Notes: generated from the sequence alone by a model not told the origin. DNA of 64,000 bases from Chitinophaga pinensis (GCA_945860225.1 CAMAPT010000011.1:49423-113422); one strand, 5' to 3'. Counted from the first letter of the stretch, positions 36,106-46,081 are shown. Made by a program: numbers and translations.

Positions 36106-37329
36106 ATGAAAGCATTTAACGTTCCTGAGTTTTATAGAAGCCCAATTATCAGCAAAATAAAACAATACCGAAAAATACAAGATCCTCGAAAAAAAGACAA
36201 CTCACCTACTCTATTAGATTTCGGACCAGTTCAATTTTTAATTGCCCGCCATTTTGGATTTTGCTACGGAGTTGAAAATGCCATTGAAATTTCATTTAAA
36301 GCCCTAGAAGAAAATCCCGGAAAACGCATTTTTTTATTAAGTCAAATGATTCATAACCCAGATGTGAATAACGACTTAATAGAACGAGGTGTTCAATTTT
36401 TGCAAGATACTAATGGAAAACAACTCATACCTTTTGACTCTCTAACATCAGAAGATATCGTGATTATTCCAGCTTTTGGAGCTCCCTTAAATATTATTGA
36501 ACTTTTAGATTCTAAACAAATTAAAACAGAAGCTTATAATACAACCTGTCCGTTTGTAGAACGAGTTTGGAAAAAATCAGAATCGATTGGTAAAGAGCTA
36601 TACACCATTATTATACACGGCAAACATAATCATGAAGAAACTCGCTCCACATTTTCAAGAAGCGATAAACACAATAAGGCCATTATTGTTAGAGATCTTG
36701 CCGAAGCGAAACTGTTGGGAGAATATATCCTAGGCAATAAATCGATAGAACAATTTAAAATTGATTTTAAAGATAAATATTCGGAAGATTTAAATATTGA
36801 AACCGATTTGCAACGCCTTGGGGTTATAAATCAAACAACGATGTTGGCCAGTGAGACTCAGGAAATTGCCAATTTTTTCAAATCATTGATGATAGAAAAA
36901 TATGGTGTCGAAGTTGTCAACCAACATTTTGCAGATACTCGTGACACTCTTTGTTATGCAACCAACGAAAATCAGGATGCGACTTATGGATTACTCGAAA
37001 GTAATGCCGATATAGCAATTGTTGTAGGAGGCTATAACAGTAGTAATACCTCACATCTTGTTGAATTATGTGAACGTAAATTTCCAACCTACTTTATTTC
37101 TTCCGAAACAGAAATTATCAATCAACAAACGATTCATCATTTTGATTATTCATCTAAAAAACAGCTAACAACCACCCATTTTTTACCAAATAAATCGCCA
37201 GTAAAAATTATTTTAACCAGCGGTGCATCCTGTCCTGATTCGATATTAGAAGGAGTTATTCATAAAATAAATAGTTTCTACTCAGATATTAAATCTGTTG
37301 AAGAAGTCATCAAACATTTATCCAATTAA
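36106..37329 (+). CDS. ispH: 4-hydroxy-3-methylbut-2-enyl diphosphate reductase, long cyanobacterial/plant-like type
   Basis: This is the last enzyme of the MEP isoprenoid pathway, an iron-sulphur reductase. The three cluster cysteines are in FGFCYGVENA, NTTCPFVERVW and SGASCPDSILEG. At 407 residues it is about 100 longer than the E. coli type. It has IIPAFGAP, HGKHNHEET, RLGVINQTTMLASET and VVGGYNSSNTSHLVEL, as I remember from the cyanobacterial and plastid enzymes. So I assign it to that branch. It follows the dciA-like gene after 54 bp with an inverted repeat between. No other MEP gene is nearby. Confidence 0.95.
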   Translation: MKAFNVPEFYRSPIISKIKQYRKIQDPRKKDNSPTLLDFGPVQFLIARHFGFCYGVENAIEISFKALEENPGKRIFLLSQMIHNPDVNNDLIERGVQFLQDTNGKQLIPFDSLTSEDIVIIPAFGAPLNIIELLDSKQIKTEAYNTTCPFVERVWKKSESIGKELYTIIIHGKHNHEETRSTFSRSDKHNKAIIVRDLAEAKLLGEYILGNKSIEQFKIDFKDKYSEDLNIETDLQRLGVINQTTMLASETQEIANFFKSLMIEKYGVEVVNQHFADTRDTLCYATNENQDATYGLLESNADIAIVVGGYNSSNTSHLVELCERKFPTYFISSETEIINQQTIHHFDYSSKKQLTTTHFLPNKSPVKIILTSGASCPDSILEGVIHKINSFYSDIKSVEEVIKHLSN

Positions 37330-37332
37330 ATC

Positions 37333-38139
37333 ATGTTATTAAACCTAAATAAACCACTCGCTTTTTTTGACCTTGAAACAACTGGAATCAATGTTGGTAG
37401 CGACCGAATTGTTGAAATATCTATTCTTAAAGTTAATATTGACAATTCAACTGATATTTTAACTAAAAGAATCAATCCAACCATCCCTATTCCCGAATTT
37501 ACTTCCAAAATACATGGCATCTATGATAAAGACGTTGTTGATTGCCCAACATTTAAAGATTTAGCGCCTCAGCTGGCACAGTTTTTAACCCATTGCGACT
37601 TGGCAGGGTTTAATTCCAATAAATTTGATGTGCCTGTTTTAGTAGAGGAATTTTTGCGTGCCGGTATTGATTTCGATTTAAAACATCGAAAACTCATTGA
37701 TGTACAAAACATCTTTCATTACATGGAGCCTCGTAATTTAAGTGCGGCTTACAAATTTTACTGCGACAAACCTCTTGAGAATGCTCACTCTGCAGAAGCT
37801 GATACCATAGCGACTTATGAAATTTTTAAAGCACAAATTGCTCGTTATCAAGATACAGAACTAACCGATGAAAAAGGCAATAAATTTAACCCTATAAAAA
37901 ATGACATGAATGCGTTAAGTCATTTAACGGCACGAAACAAAAATGCAGATTTGGCAGGTAGAATTATATTTAATGATAAAGATATAGAGGTTTTTAATTT
38001 TGGTAAACACAAAGATAAATCGGTGAAAGAAGTATTTGAAAAAGAACCCTCATACTATAATTGGATGATGCAGGGAGATTTCCCGCTTTACACAAAAAAA
38101 ATCATTACCCAAATTAGGCTAAGTATGAAAACAAATTAA
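37333..38139 (+). CDS. DEDDh 3'-5' exonuclease (DnaQ-like) with a C-terminal extra domain
   Basis: The 268-residue protein starts with a DnaQ-type exonuclease fold (about 1-180). Exo I is FFDLETTG with the first acidic pair, exo II falls in the LAGFNSNKFDVPVL region, and exo III is AHSAEADTIATYEIF with the histidine. The C-terminal part (about 210-260, FNFGKHKDKSVKEVF and SYYNWMMQGDFP) is the short domain seen at the end of ExoX-like proteins. Proofreading or repair is likely; no polymerase domain is attached. It lies 3 bp after ispH and probably shares its transcript. Confidence 0.92.
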   Translation: MLLNLNKPLAFFDLETTGINVGSDRIVEISILKVNIDNSTDILTKRINPTIPIPEFTSKIHGIYDKDVVDCPTFKDLAPQLAQFLTHCDLAGFNSNKFDVPVLVEEFLRAGIDFDLKHRKLIDVQNIFHYMEPRNLSAAYKFYCDKPLENAHSAEADTIATYEIFKAQIARYQDTELTDEKGNKFNPIKNDMNALSHLTARNKNADLAGRIIFNDKDIEVFNFGKHKDKSVKEVFEKEPSYYNWMMQGDFPLYTKKIITQIRLSMKTN

Positions 38140-38155
38140 GTAAACATTTGGTAGT

Positions 38156-38728
38156 ATGCACGAGCTTGAACCCTTTTATAACTGGCGACATTTATACATC
38201 GCCGCCGAAGATGAAGATTCTCCTTTTTACGAAGCCGAGTATAGCGAGTTTACATTTAGTAATACGATATACAACTATTATATTCATCCTCAGTGGGATA
38301 ACATGGGTAGCGAAACTTTGTATCTTAAAATATTATTTGTAGATTATGATGAACATTACGCCATTATAGAACTTATGGGCGAATGGAATGATGCTATCAA
38401 TAATGATATTATGCTTTTAAAACGTGACATTATTGATGAATTAGCATTTCATGGTATTAATAAATACATTTTGATTGGAGAAAATGTGTTGAATTTTCAT
38501 CACTCTGACGATTCCTATTACGAAGAATGGTTTGAGGACACACAAGATAGCGATGGATGGATTACATTTATTAACTTTAGAGAACATGTTTTAAAAGAAT
38601 TTAAAAATGCTAATCTTGACTACTATTTTAATACGGGAGGTGAGTTAAATGATTTTGAATGGCGAAAATTTTCACCTGGTCAGGTTTTTGGAAATATTTC
38701 TAAAATTATCTCCAAACGACTTTCCTAA
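38156..38728 (+). CDS. Uncharacterised acidic protein
   Basis: I do not recognise this 190-residue protein. It has no signal peptide or membrane helix. It is strongly acidic and rich in aromatic residues (EPFYNWRHLYIAAEDEDSPF, DDSYYEEWFEDTQDSDGW). A plausible alpha/beta fold follows from alternating strands (LYLKILFVDYDEHYAIIEL) and helices. It follows the exonuclease after 16 bp in the same direction, so it is probably in the ispH-exonuclease transcript. A cytoplasmic location is likely; function is unknown. Confidence 0.78.
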   Translation: MHELEPFYNWRHLYIAAEDEDSPFYEAEYSEFTFSNTIYNYYIHPQWDNMGSETLYLKILFVDYDEHYAIIELMGEWNDAINNDIMLLKRDIIDELAFHGINKYILIGENVLNFHHSDDSYYEEWFEDTQDSDGWITFINFREHVLKEFKNANLDYYFNTGGELNDFEWRKFSPGQVFGNISKIISKRLS

Positions 38729-38820
38729 TTATTAAACTTAACGACATCCATGTTGTTATTAGTTTAAAATACATTTACGACCTACACTATTATATTTAAT
38801 CCTGATTTTTAATTTACATT

Positions 38821-41640
38821 TTGGCTACTAAAACAGATATTTCAACGCTCGATCCAAAAGAATACATTATCATTAAGGGAGCTCGCATGCATAACTTAAA
38901 GGGAATTGATGTAGCGCTTCCAAGAAATAAATTTATTGTCATTACAGGCTTATCTGGTTCCGGCAAATCATCGTTGGCTTTCGATACGTTGTATTCAGAA
39001 GGACAAAGACGATATGTAGAGAGTTTATCAGCCTATGCCCGACAATTTTTAGGCAGACTTGAAAAACCTAAAGTAGACTATATTAAAGGAATTTCGCCGG
39101 CTATTGCTATTGAACAAAAAGTGATATCGCGTAACCCTAGAAGCACGGTTGGAACCATTACCGAAATTTATGATTATTTAAAATTATTATTCGCCCGCAT
39201 TGGCAAAACTTATAGTCCTATTTCCGGAAATATCGTAAAACGTCATTCAGTAAGCGATGTGGTTGATTTTGTGCAAACATTGCCAAACGAAACCAAATGT
39301 TTGATTGTTACAGAACTTTTAATTCCAAAAGACCGAACTTTAGAAAAACACTTAGGCTTATTAAATCAACAAGGCTTTTCCAGAATTTTAGTCAACAATC
39401 AAATTATCAAAATAACCGATTTTCAACCACACATCATCTCTTCTGCAGATTCTATCTTTTTATTAATTGATCGTGTTATCATCAATACTGCTGATGAGGA
39501 TTTTCAGAATCGTGTTGCTGATAGCGTACAAACAGCTTTTTATGAAGGAAACCATCAATGCGATATTTTAATTGAGCAAACAGATAAATCGTACGAACAA
39601 CATCATTTCTCTAATTTATTTGAAACAGATGGTATATCTTTCGAAGAACCTAGCCTAAATTTTTTCAGTTTTAATAATCCCATAGGCGCTTGTAAAACCT
39701 GTGAAGGTTTTGGGAGTATTATTGGTATCGATCCGGATTTAGTTATTCCTAACAAAAGTATTTCGGTGTATGATAATGCCATAGCTTGCTGGAATGGAGA
39801 AACCATGTCGTATTATAAAAATCAATTAATAAAAAATGCCCATAAATTCGATTTCCCGATTCATAAACCAATTGCCCAATTAACCAAAGCCCAATACAAT
39901 ATCCTTTGGAAAGGAAATGAATATTTTGAAGGCATAACGGCTTTCTTTAAAATGTTAGAAAAAGAAAGTTATAAAATTCAATATCGAGTTATGTTGGCTC
40001 GATACCGAGGAAAAACGAATTGCCCCGATTGTAATGGAACCCGTTTACGCAAAGACGCTAATTATGTAAAAGTGGGAAATATGGGTATTTCTGAATTGGT
40101 TTTAATGCCTGTCTCTGAAATGAGTACCTTTTTCAAAAACCTAATTTTAGACGAACATGAAAGCTCTATCGCTAAACGTTTATTAATTGAAATCAATAGC
40201 CGTCTGCAATTTTTATTAGATGTAGGATTAGGATACTTAAGTTTGAATCGTGTAGCTAATACACTGAGTGGAGGAGAAAGCCAACGAATTAATTTGGCAA
40301 CTTCATTGGGCAGTAGTTTAGTTGGCAGTTTGTATATTTTAGATGAGCCTAGTATCGGACTTCATTCGCGCGATACAGAAAGATTGATTGGTGTTCTAAA
40401 ATCTTTAAAGGCACAGGGAAACACCGTTATTGTAGTTGAACATGATGAAGATATTATGAATGCGGCCGATCAACTCATTGATATTGGTCCTGAGGCAGGC
40501 ACTCATGGTGGCGAATTAGTTTTTCAGGGCAATCACCAAGAATTATTAAATGATTCGAAAAGTTTTACAGCCAAATACTTAACCAATCAATTACGGATAC
40601 AAATTCCGGAAAAACGACGCAGTTGGAAAGAATTTATTGAAATACATCATGCTACAGATAATAATTTAAAAGACATTTCAGTTAAATTTCCGCTAAATGT
40701 ATTATGCTGTATTACCGGTGTAAGTGGTTCAGGAAAATCAACTTTAGTAAAAAAAGTATTATACCCGAATGTAAAAAAACATTTAGAAGGTTTTTTTACG
40801 AATGCTAAAAGTGATAAGATTTCCGGTAGCTTATCACAAATTCAGCATGTTGAATTTATTGATCAAAATCCTATTGGTAAATCATCGAGAAGTAATCCGG
40901 TAACTTACACAAAGTCTTATGATGAAATTAGAAATTTATTTGCTGACCAATCTTTAGCTAAACTCAGAAACTATAAACCTTCACATTTTTCATTTAATGT
41001 GGATGGCGGCAGATGCGAAATATGCGAAGGCGAAGGGGCTATTACTGTTGAGATGCAATTTATGGCTGATATTTCATTACCATGTGAATCCTGCCATGGG
41101 AAACGATTTAAGTCTGAAACCCTCGAAATTTTATATAAAGGCAAATCGATATCAGATATATTAGACATGACCATTGATGATGCGATTGAATTTTTTGGTG
41201 AAGATGTTACGAATAAATATTGTCATCGCATCAGTGAACGCTTAAAACCTTTACAAGAAGTTGGATTAGGCTATGTTCAATTAGGTCAATCGTCGAGCAC
41301 CCTAAGTGGCGGAGAAGCTCAACGTATAAAATTAGCCACCTTTTTAATTGGAGGAAGTTCATCAACCCCTACTCTTTTTATTTTTGACGAACCTACAACT
41401 GGACTCCATTTTCATGACGTTGCCAAATTATTAAAATCATTCAATGCGTTGATTAATCGAGGGCATTCAATCGTGATTATTGAGCATAATTTAGATGTCA
41501 TCAAATGCGCCGACTGGATTATTGATATTGGTCCGGAAGGAGGTGAATCAGGAGGACATATCGTCGCTGAAGGAACACCCGAAAACATTATTAAAAACAA
41601 TGAAAGTCACACGGGAAAATATCTAAAAGAAAAATTGTAA
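38821..41640 (+). CDS. uvrA: Excinuclease ABC subunit A
   Basis: The 939-residue damage-sensing ATPase of nucleotide excision repair. Two ABC modules are visible: Walker A GLSGSGKSS (43-51) with signature LSGGESQRINLA, and a second Walker A GVSGSGKSTLVKK with LSGGEAQRIKLA. The second zinc module is complete (CEICEGEG and CESCHGKRF). In the first, the two cysteines usually found before FSFNNP are absent (the segment reads HHFSNLFETDGISFEEPS), while CKTCEGFG remains. The start is taken as TTG at 38821; there is no upstream ATG, and the next internal ATG (residue 23) would remove the first strand. uvrB and uvrC are not in the window. Confidence 0.96.
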   Translation: MATKTDISTLDPKEYIIIKGARMHNLKGIDVALPRNKFIVITGLSGSGKSSLAFDTLYSEGQRRYVESLSAYARQFLGRLEKPKVDYIKGISPAIAIEQKVISRNPRSTVGTITEIYDYLKLLFARIGKTYSPISGNIVKRHSVSDVVDFVQTLPNETKCLIVTELLIPKDRTLEKHLGLLNQQGFSRILVNNQIIKITDFQPHIISSADSIFLLIDRVIINTADEDFQNRVADSVQTAFYEGNHQCDILIEQTDKSYEQHHFSNLFETDGISFEEPSLNFFSFNNPIGACKTCEGFGSIIGIDPDLVIPNKSISVYDNAIACWNGETMSYYKNQLIKNAHKFDFPIHKPIAQLTKAQYNILWKGNEYFEGITAFFKMLEKESYKIQYRVMLARYRGKTNCPDCNGTRLRKDANYVKVGNMGISELVLMPVSEMSTFFKNLILDEHESSIAKRLLIEINSRLQFLLDVGLGYLSLNRVANTLSGGESQRINLATSLGSSLVGSLYILDEPSIGLHSRDTERLIGVLKSLKAQGNTVIVVEHDEDIMNAADQLIDIGPEAGTHGGELVFQGNHQELLNDSKSFTAKYLTNQLRIQIPEKRRSWKEFIEIHHATDNNLKDISVKFPLNVLCCITGVSGSGKSTLVKKVLYPNVKKHLEGFFTNAKSDKISGSLSQIQHVEFIDQNPIGKSSRSNPVTYTKSYDEIRNLFADQSLAKLRNYKPSHFSFNVDGGRCEICEGEGAITVEMQFMADISLPCESCHGKRFKSETLEILYKGKSISDILDMTIDDAIEFFGEDVTNKYCHRISERLKPLQEVGLGYVQLGQSSSTLSGGEAQRIKLATFLIGGSSSTPTLFIFDEPTTGLHFHDVAKLLKSFNALINRGHSIVIIEHNLDVIKCADWIIDIGPEGGESGGHIVAEGTPENIIKNNESHTGKYLKEKL

Positions 41641-41673
41641 CCGGAAGAGTTTTAAACTCCTACTTGATCTTTT

Positions 41674-44028
41674 TTATTCCAAACTTTCTTCAATATCTAT
41701 CAAAGGTTCTTCTATGATCTCTTGTTTGATTGATTTTTTGTGAATAGATAATAAAATTGCCGGTAATAAAATGATATTCGTAAACATCGACATAATCAAT
41801 GTAAGCGATACTAATATACCCAAAGCTACAGTACCACCAAAACTAGAGGCCGAAAAGATAGAAAAACCAGAAAATAAAATAACGGATGTGTAAATCATGC
41901 TCAAACCTGTATCTTTTATAGCGGCAGTAATAGCAGCTGCGGCACCTCTGTTTTTGTTTTTTAGTTCTTGTCTGTACTTTGTCAAAAAGTAGATAGTTCC
42001 ATCGGATGAAATACCAAAAGCTATACTAAAAATTAAAATGGTAGAAGGTTTAAATCTTATATCCATAAATCCCATAATACCAGCAGTTATAATGAGTGGT
42101 ATTAAACACGGCAATTTGGACAGCACGATTATACGAACCGAACGAAATAAAGCAATTCCTACAATGGCAATTAGTATAATTTCAATAAGCAAGCTTTCTA
42201 AAAGATTAGATAACAAATAATCGTTGTTTTTAAGAAACACCAAACTATGCCCTGTTAAACTCACCTTGTATTCTTTCGGGTCAAAAATAGAATCTATTTT
42301 AGGTCTGATAACTGACATCAATTCCTTCATTTTTTTAGAACCAATATCGGCTACCTGATAACTAACGCGCGTGGTTTGCTTGGTAGAATCTATAAATTTT
42401 GAAAGTTTGTTGTTTTGTCCTTTTAAAGATCCCGAATATTCTGACAATGTTTTTAAATCTGAAACGCCAGGAAATTTATAGTATTTAGGATTACCATCCT
42501 TGTAAGTTTGATAGGAGAATTTAATTGCCTCAACAACGGATAATGGTTTAGAAAAAATAGGATAGGCTTCCAATATTTTTTGCAAGGCTTTAATTTTATA
42601 TAATGCCTGGGCGTTATTAGCAAATAAGCCATTTTCTTTTTTGGTATCTATACTTATTTCGAAAGGTAAAACACCATTAAAGTTTTTTTCAAAAAAATGT
42701 AAATCAGTATAAATTGGGTCTTTTTTTGGTAAATCATCTACCACAAAACCATTCATATCTATAAATGTCATTCCCCATAAAGCAATAGCCGTAACCACCG
42801 TTGTAGTTATGTAAATAGTGGCTCTCTTTTTTTGAACTAAATAATCAACTGTATCCAGCACTTTGTTAATGATTTTGCCATCTTGGTGCTTGGTATGCTT
42901 TAATTTAGGAGTTGGTAAAAAATATAATACTATAGGTACTAAAATAAGGGTAATAAAATAAGTAACCATTACACTAATAGAGGCTACTACACCAAATTCG
43001 ACCAATAATAAACTTTTAGTAAAATATAATACGCCAAAACCTATAGACGTAGTAACATTAGCCAAAAACAAAGTAACGCCTATGGTTTCAATACTTCGGG
43101 ATATTGCTTTTAGTTTATCTCCATGAAGTACAAACTCACTTTGATATTTATTTATTAAAAAAATACAATTCGGCAAACCAATAACCATAATAAGTGGCGG
43201 TATAAGCCCCGACATAATGGTGATTTTGTATCCAAATAACGGCATTATCCCCATTGACCATATAACACCTATGGCGGTAATGATTAAAGAGAAAAACACC
43301 ACATTTCCGGACTTAAAAAACAACCATAAAATGAGGGAAGTAACCAAAACTGCAAGTATCAGAAATAAGGTCATTTCATGAGATACTTTGGTCATAACAT
43401 GGGAACGAATATATGGCATTCCTGAATAATGCATCGTTAAAGCATGCTTCTTTGAAAATGCTTCTGCCATTTGTTTAATTTGAGCTACAATCTCCAACCG
43501 ACGTTTAGAATTTAAATCTTTTTTATGAAACGTAATCGCCATGACATTGGCGCCGGTTTTGCTATTATAAATAAGACCTTCATAAAATGGTAAATTCAAA
43601 AAGTCTTTTTTTATAATATCTACATCTGCCTGATTAGTAATTGGAGTTTGGATAAGCGGTACAAATTCGAATTTCTCTAAACTGTCGTTTTTAATAAACT
43701 TATAAACTGTAGGAACAGACATAAGGTCTTTGATCCCATTTATTTGCTTAATATTTTTACTTAACTCATGCCAATCTTTAAATTTCTGATATTGAAATAA
43801 GTTTTTATCCTCAAAGCCCATGACCATCACATTGCCATCTTCTCCAAAAAACTTTTTAAATTTTTGATAATCAATGAATGTACTATCTGTGTCTGGTAAA
43901 ATTTGAGCAAAATCATAAGATAATTCAATCCGTGTGATTTGAAAAGCCATAAATGCGGTAATGGCCAAAACAACGGAAGTAAATATGATTTTGTTTTTCA
44001 ATAATAAATTCGAAAAATATTTCCACAT
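41674..44028 (-). CDS. RND-superfamily (MMPL-type) membrane transporter
   Basis: The 784-residue protein has the twofold layout of RND/MMPL exporters. One N-terminal helix precedes a periplasmic domain (about 35-205), followed by a five- to six-helix bundle with the GLIPPLIMVIGLPNCIFLINKY segment. A second such half follows after about residue 400, with FSIAFGISSDGTIYFLTKY. These paired sterol-sensing-like bundles fit lipid or drug export in the inner membrane. Substrate unknown. No periplasmic adaptor or outer-membrane factor is adjacent, so it probably works alone, as MMPL/HpnN-like proteins do. It is followed on the minus strand by the convergent uvrA. Confidence 0.9.
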   Translation of the reverse strand: MWKYFSNLLLKNKIIFTSVVLAITAFMAFQITRIELSYDFAQILPDTDSTFIDYQKFKKFFGEDGNVMVMGFEDKNLFQYQKFKDWHELSKNIKQINGIKDLMSVPTVYKFIKNDSLEKFEFVPLIQTPITNQADVDIIKKDFLNLPFYEGLIYNSKTGANVMAITFHKKDLNSKRRLEIVAQIKQMAEAFSKKHALTMHYSGMPYIRSHVMTKVSHEMTLFLILAVLVTSLILWLFFKSGNVVFFSLIITAIGVIWSMGIMPLFGYKITIMSGLIPPLIMVIGLPNCIFLINKYQSEFVLHGDKLKAISRSIETIGVTLFLANVTTSIGFGVLYFTKSLLLVEFGVVASISVMVTYFITLILVPIVLYFLPTPKLKHTKHQDGKIINKVLDTVDYLVQKKRATIYITTTVVTAIALWGMTFIDMNGFVVDDLPKKDPIYTDLHFFEKNFNGVLPFEISIDTKKENGLFANNAQALYKIKALQKILEAYPIFSKPLSVVEAIKFSYQTYKDGNPKYYKFPGVSDLKTLSEYSGSLKGQNNKLSKFIDSTKQTTRVSYQVADIGSKKMKELMSVIRPKIDSIFDPKEYKVSLTGHSLVFLKNNDYLLSNLLESLLIEIILIAIVGIALFRSVRIIVLSKLPCLIPLIITAGIMGFMDIRFKPSTILIFSIAFGISSDGTIYFLTKYRQELKNKNRGAAAAITAAIKDTGLSMIYTSVILFSGFSIFSASSFGGTVALGILVSLTLIMSMFTNIILLPAILLSIHKKSIKQEIIEEPLIDIEESLE

Positions 44029-44197
44029 AATTTTTTGCTTTAGTTTAAAGTATGCGCATATTCATTTTGAGAATGAACCTAAATAAAAATGCCAAAAGGG
44101 TAAAAATAACTATAAAATAAATTCGTTGATACATTTATTCACATGTTCTCATAAAATTAGCATCTAATAGAAGACTGTTTTTTGAGAAGGCAAACGA

Positions 44198-45865
44198 TTA
44201 AGGATGAATGTTGTCTTTTTTAACCTTTTTAAGATTGAGTAGATTCATTGGGTTAGTCGTTAAGCCCTTAATGTTTTTTTGAACCAACCTGATAATTTGA
44301 TCATAATATAAAGGAACCACTACAGCATCTTCCATTAGGAGCTGATCCATTTCTTGATACAACTTGTTTTTCTCTGCTCTACTCTGTTCACGAACTGCTT
44401 TTTCAAATAAACGATCAAACTCATCGTTTTTATAATGCGTGTAATTAGCGCCTATTGGGGCAAAATTTTTGCTATAAAACAAGTTCATGAAATTTTCTTC
44501 ATCTGCATAATCTGCCACCCACGATTTTTTAAAAAAATTGTATTCGCAACTTGCAACTGCTTGTCTTAAAACAACGGGTTTATCAACGCTTATTTTTACT
44601 TTGATGTGATTTTCTGCCAATTGAGATTGAATAAATTCAGTTTGTTCAGAATAATTATCGGTTGTATGCAAGGTGATTTCAGGAAGATTATTACCCTCCG
44701 GATACCCGGCTTCTATTAACAATTGCCTTACTTTATCAGGATTGTAATTATATCCTTTTACTTTTTTATCATCAAACGAAGGCATCCCATTGGGTATAAA
44801 GCCTACAGTGGCAGGATAACCTATATTATTTCTGAAAAATTTCACTAATTTTTCTCTATCAAACCCATAATTAATGGCTTGGCGTAAAGCTTTAATCCGT
44901 AATGGTGATTTTTTTACAATATCAATAGTTTCATCTACTAAAATTCCAAAATAATCTGTTTTCAAAAATGTTTGTTTTTGTAAATTAAATTTATTGGCAT
45001 ACACGTGTTTTAAATTTCCATTCTTATCCAATACCTCATTAATATTAAAAGCATCAGCACCGCTCAACATGTCATATTTTCCATTAAGTAATTCCATAAA
45101 TGCGGTTTCTCTATCCTTCACAAAAGAAATGGTCACGGCATCGAGGTAAGGCAGACGTTTTGTGCCATCAAATTCAAAATAATTTTCATTTTTCAATAAA
45201 ACTAATTTAGTACCCTCCTCCCACAATTTAAACTTAAAGGCTCCTGTTCCAACGGGATTTCTCCTAAAATCCTGGCCATAATAATCGGCAGCCTCATGAG
45301 GGATAACCGAAAAGTATTTCATGGTAAGTACACTCAAAAAGGCACTAAATGGCTCCTTTAAATAAATGACAAACGTAGAATCATTAGTTGCTAAAAAACC
45401 CTTATAAGCTGTTTTTTCACTTCTATCGATATTAGATAATAAGGATACAGCACTGCTCACGCGCGAATCATACAATCGATTGAAAGAAATCACAAAATCT
45501 TTAGCCTTTACCTTTCTGCCTTTTCCTCTTTCAAAACATGAATTATCATGAAAATAAACGTCATTTCTCAACGTAAATGTATACATCAATCCGTCATCAC
45601 TCACATTCCATTTTTTGGCTATGCAAGGTATAACCTCTAATGAATCATTTAACTGAACCAATCCATTAAAGACTTGGTTTACCGCCCAAATATCTTCGGT
45701 ATTATTAGCTGATGCTGGATCTAGACTAGAAATACCGGCCATTTCATTATAATTGAATACCGTTCGCTGGTCTCTCTCCTCATTATCATCACCACAAGAT
45801 GTGAAAACACCTAATAGAAAAATAACAAAACATGAACAGCAAATATATTTTATAAAAGAAATCAT
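44198..45865 (-). CDS. ABC-transporter oligopeptide-binding lipoprotein (SBP family 5)
   Basis: The 555-residue lipoprotein (GVFTSCGDD, cysteine 24) has the fold of extracellular solute-binding proteins of family 5 (DppA/OppA). Segments visible are SLDPASANNTEDIWAVNQVFN, WNVSDDGLMYTFTLRNDVYF, NPVGTGAFKFKLWEEGTKL and RIKALRQAINYGFDREKLV. It should bind peptides or related solutes for an ABC importer. No permease or ATPase gene lies beside it, so the rest of the transporter must be elsewhere. It lies 169 bp from the RND gene; co-transcription is possible but not evident. Confidence 0.92.
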   Translation of the reverse strand: MISFIKYICCSCFVIFLLGVFTSCGDDNEERDQRTVFNYNEMAGISSLDPASANNTEDIWAVNQVFNGLVQLNDSLEVIPCIAKKWNVSDDGLMYTFTLRNDVYFHDNSCFERGKGRKVKAKDFVISFNRLYDSRVSSAVSLLSNIDRSEKTAYKGFLATNDSTFVIYLKEPFSAFLSVLTMKYFSVIPHEAADYYGQDFRRNPVGTGAFKFKLWEEGTKLVLLKNENYFEFDGTKRLPYLDAVTISFVKDRETAFMELLNGKYDMLSGADAFNINEVLDKNGNLKHVYANKFNLQKQTFLKTDYFGILVDETIDIVKKSPLRIKALRQAINYGFDREKLVKFFRNNIGYPATVGFIPNGMPSFDDKKVKGYNYNPDKVRQLLIEAGYPEGNNLPEITLHTTDNYSEQTEFIQSQLAENHIKVKISVDKPVVLRQAVASCEYNFFKKSWVADYADEENFMNLFYSKNFAPIGANYTHYKNDEFDRLFEKAVREQSRAEKNKLYQEMDQLLMEDAVVVPLYYDQIIRLVQKNIKGLTTNPMNLLNLKKVKKDNIHP

Positions 45866-46081
45866 TATCGGAGTTTTTTAAAAATGCTTAACTAACAATG
45901 TTAGCTAAATCGTAGGCCAAATTCATCAAAGTATTTAAACAGTTTTACACAACATGATGTCAATTATGATAAATTGCATAATTTAGTTTCCTATTATTCA
46001 ATTGCGTTAAACTTTTTATATTGTAATCCGTTTTAATTTTTGTTTCTAACAAATATTACTATCTCCTAAATTCAATAATAC

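Noticed and set aside
41646..41675. Terminator between uvrA and the RND gene (GAGTTTTAAACTC).
   Set aside because: The stem is too short once a loop is allowed, and the T-rich tract is displaced from it.
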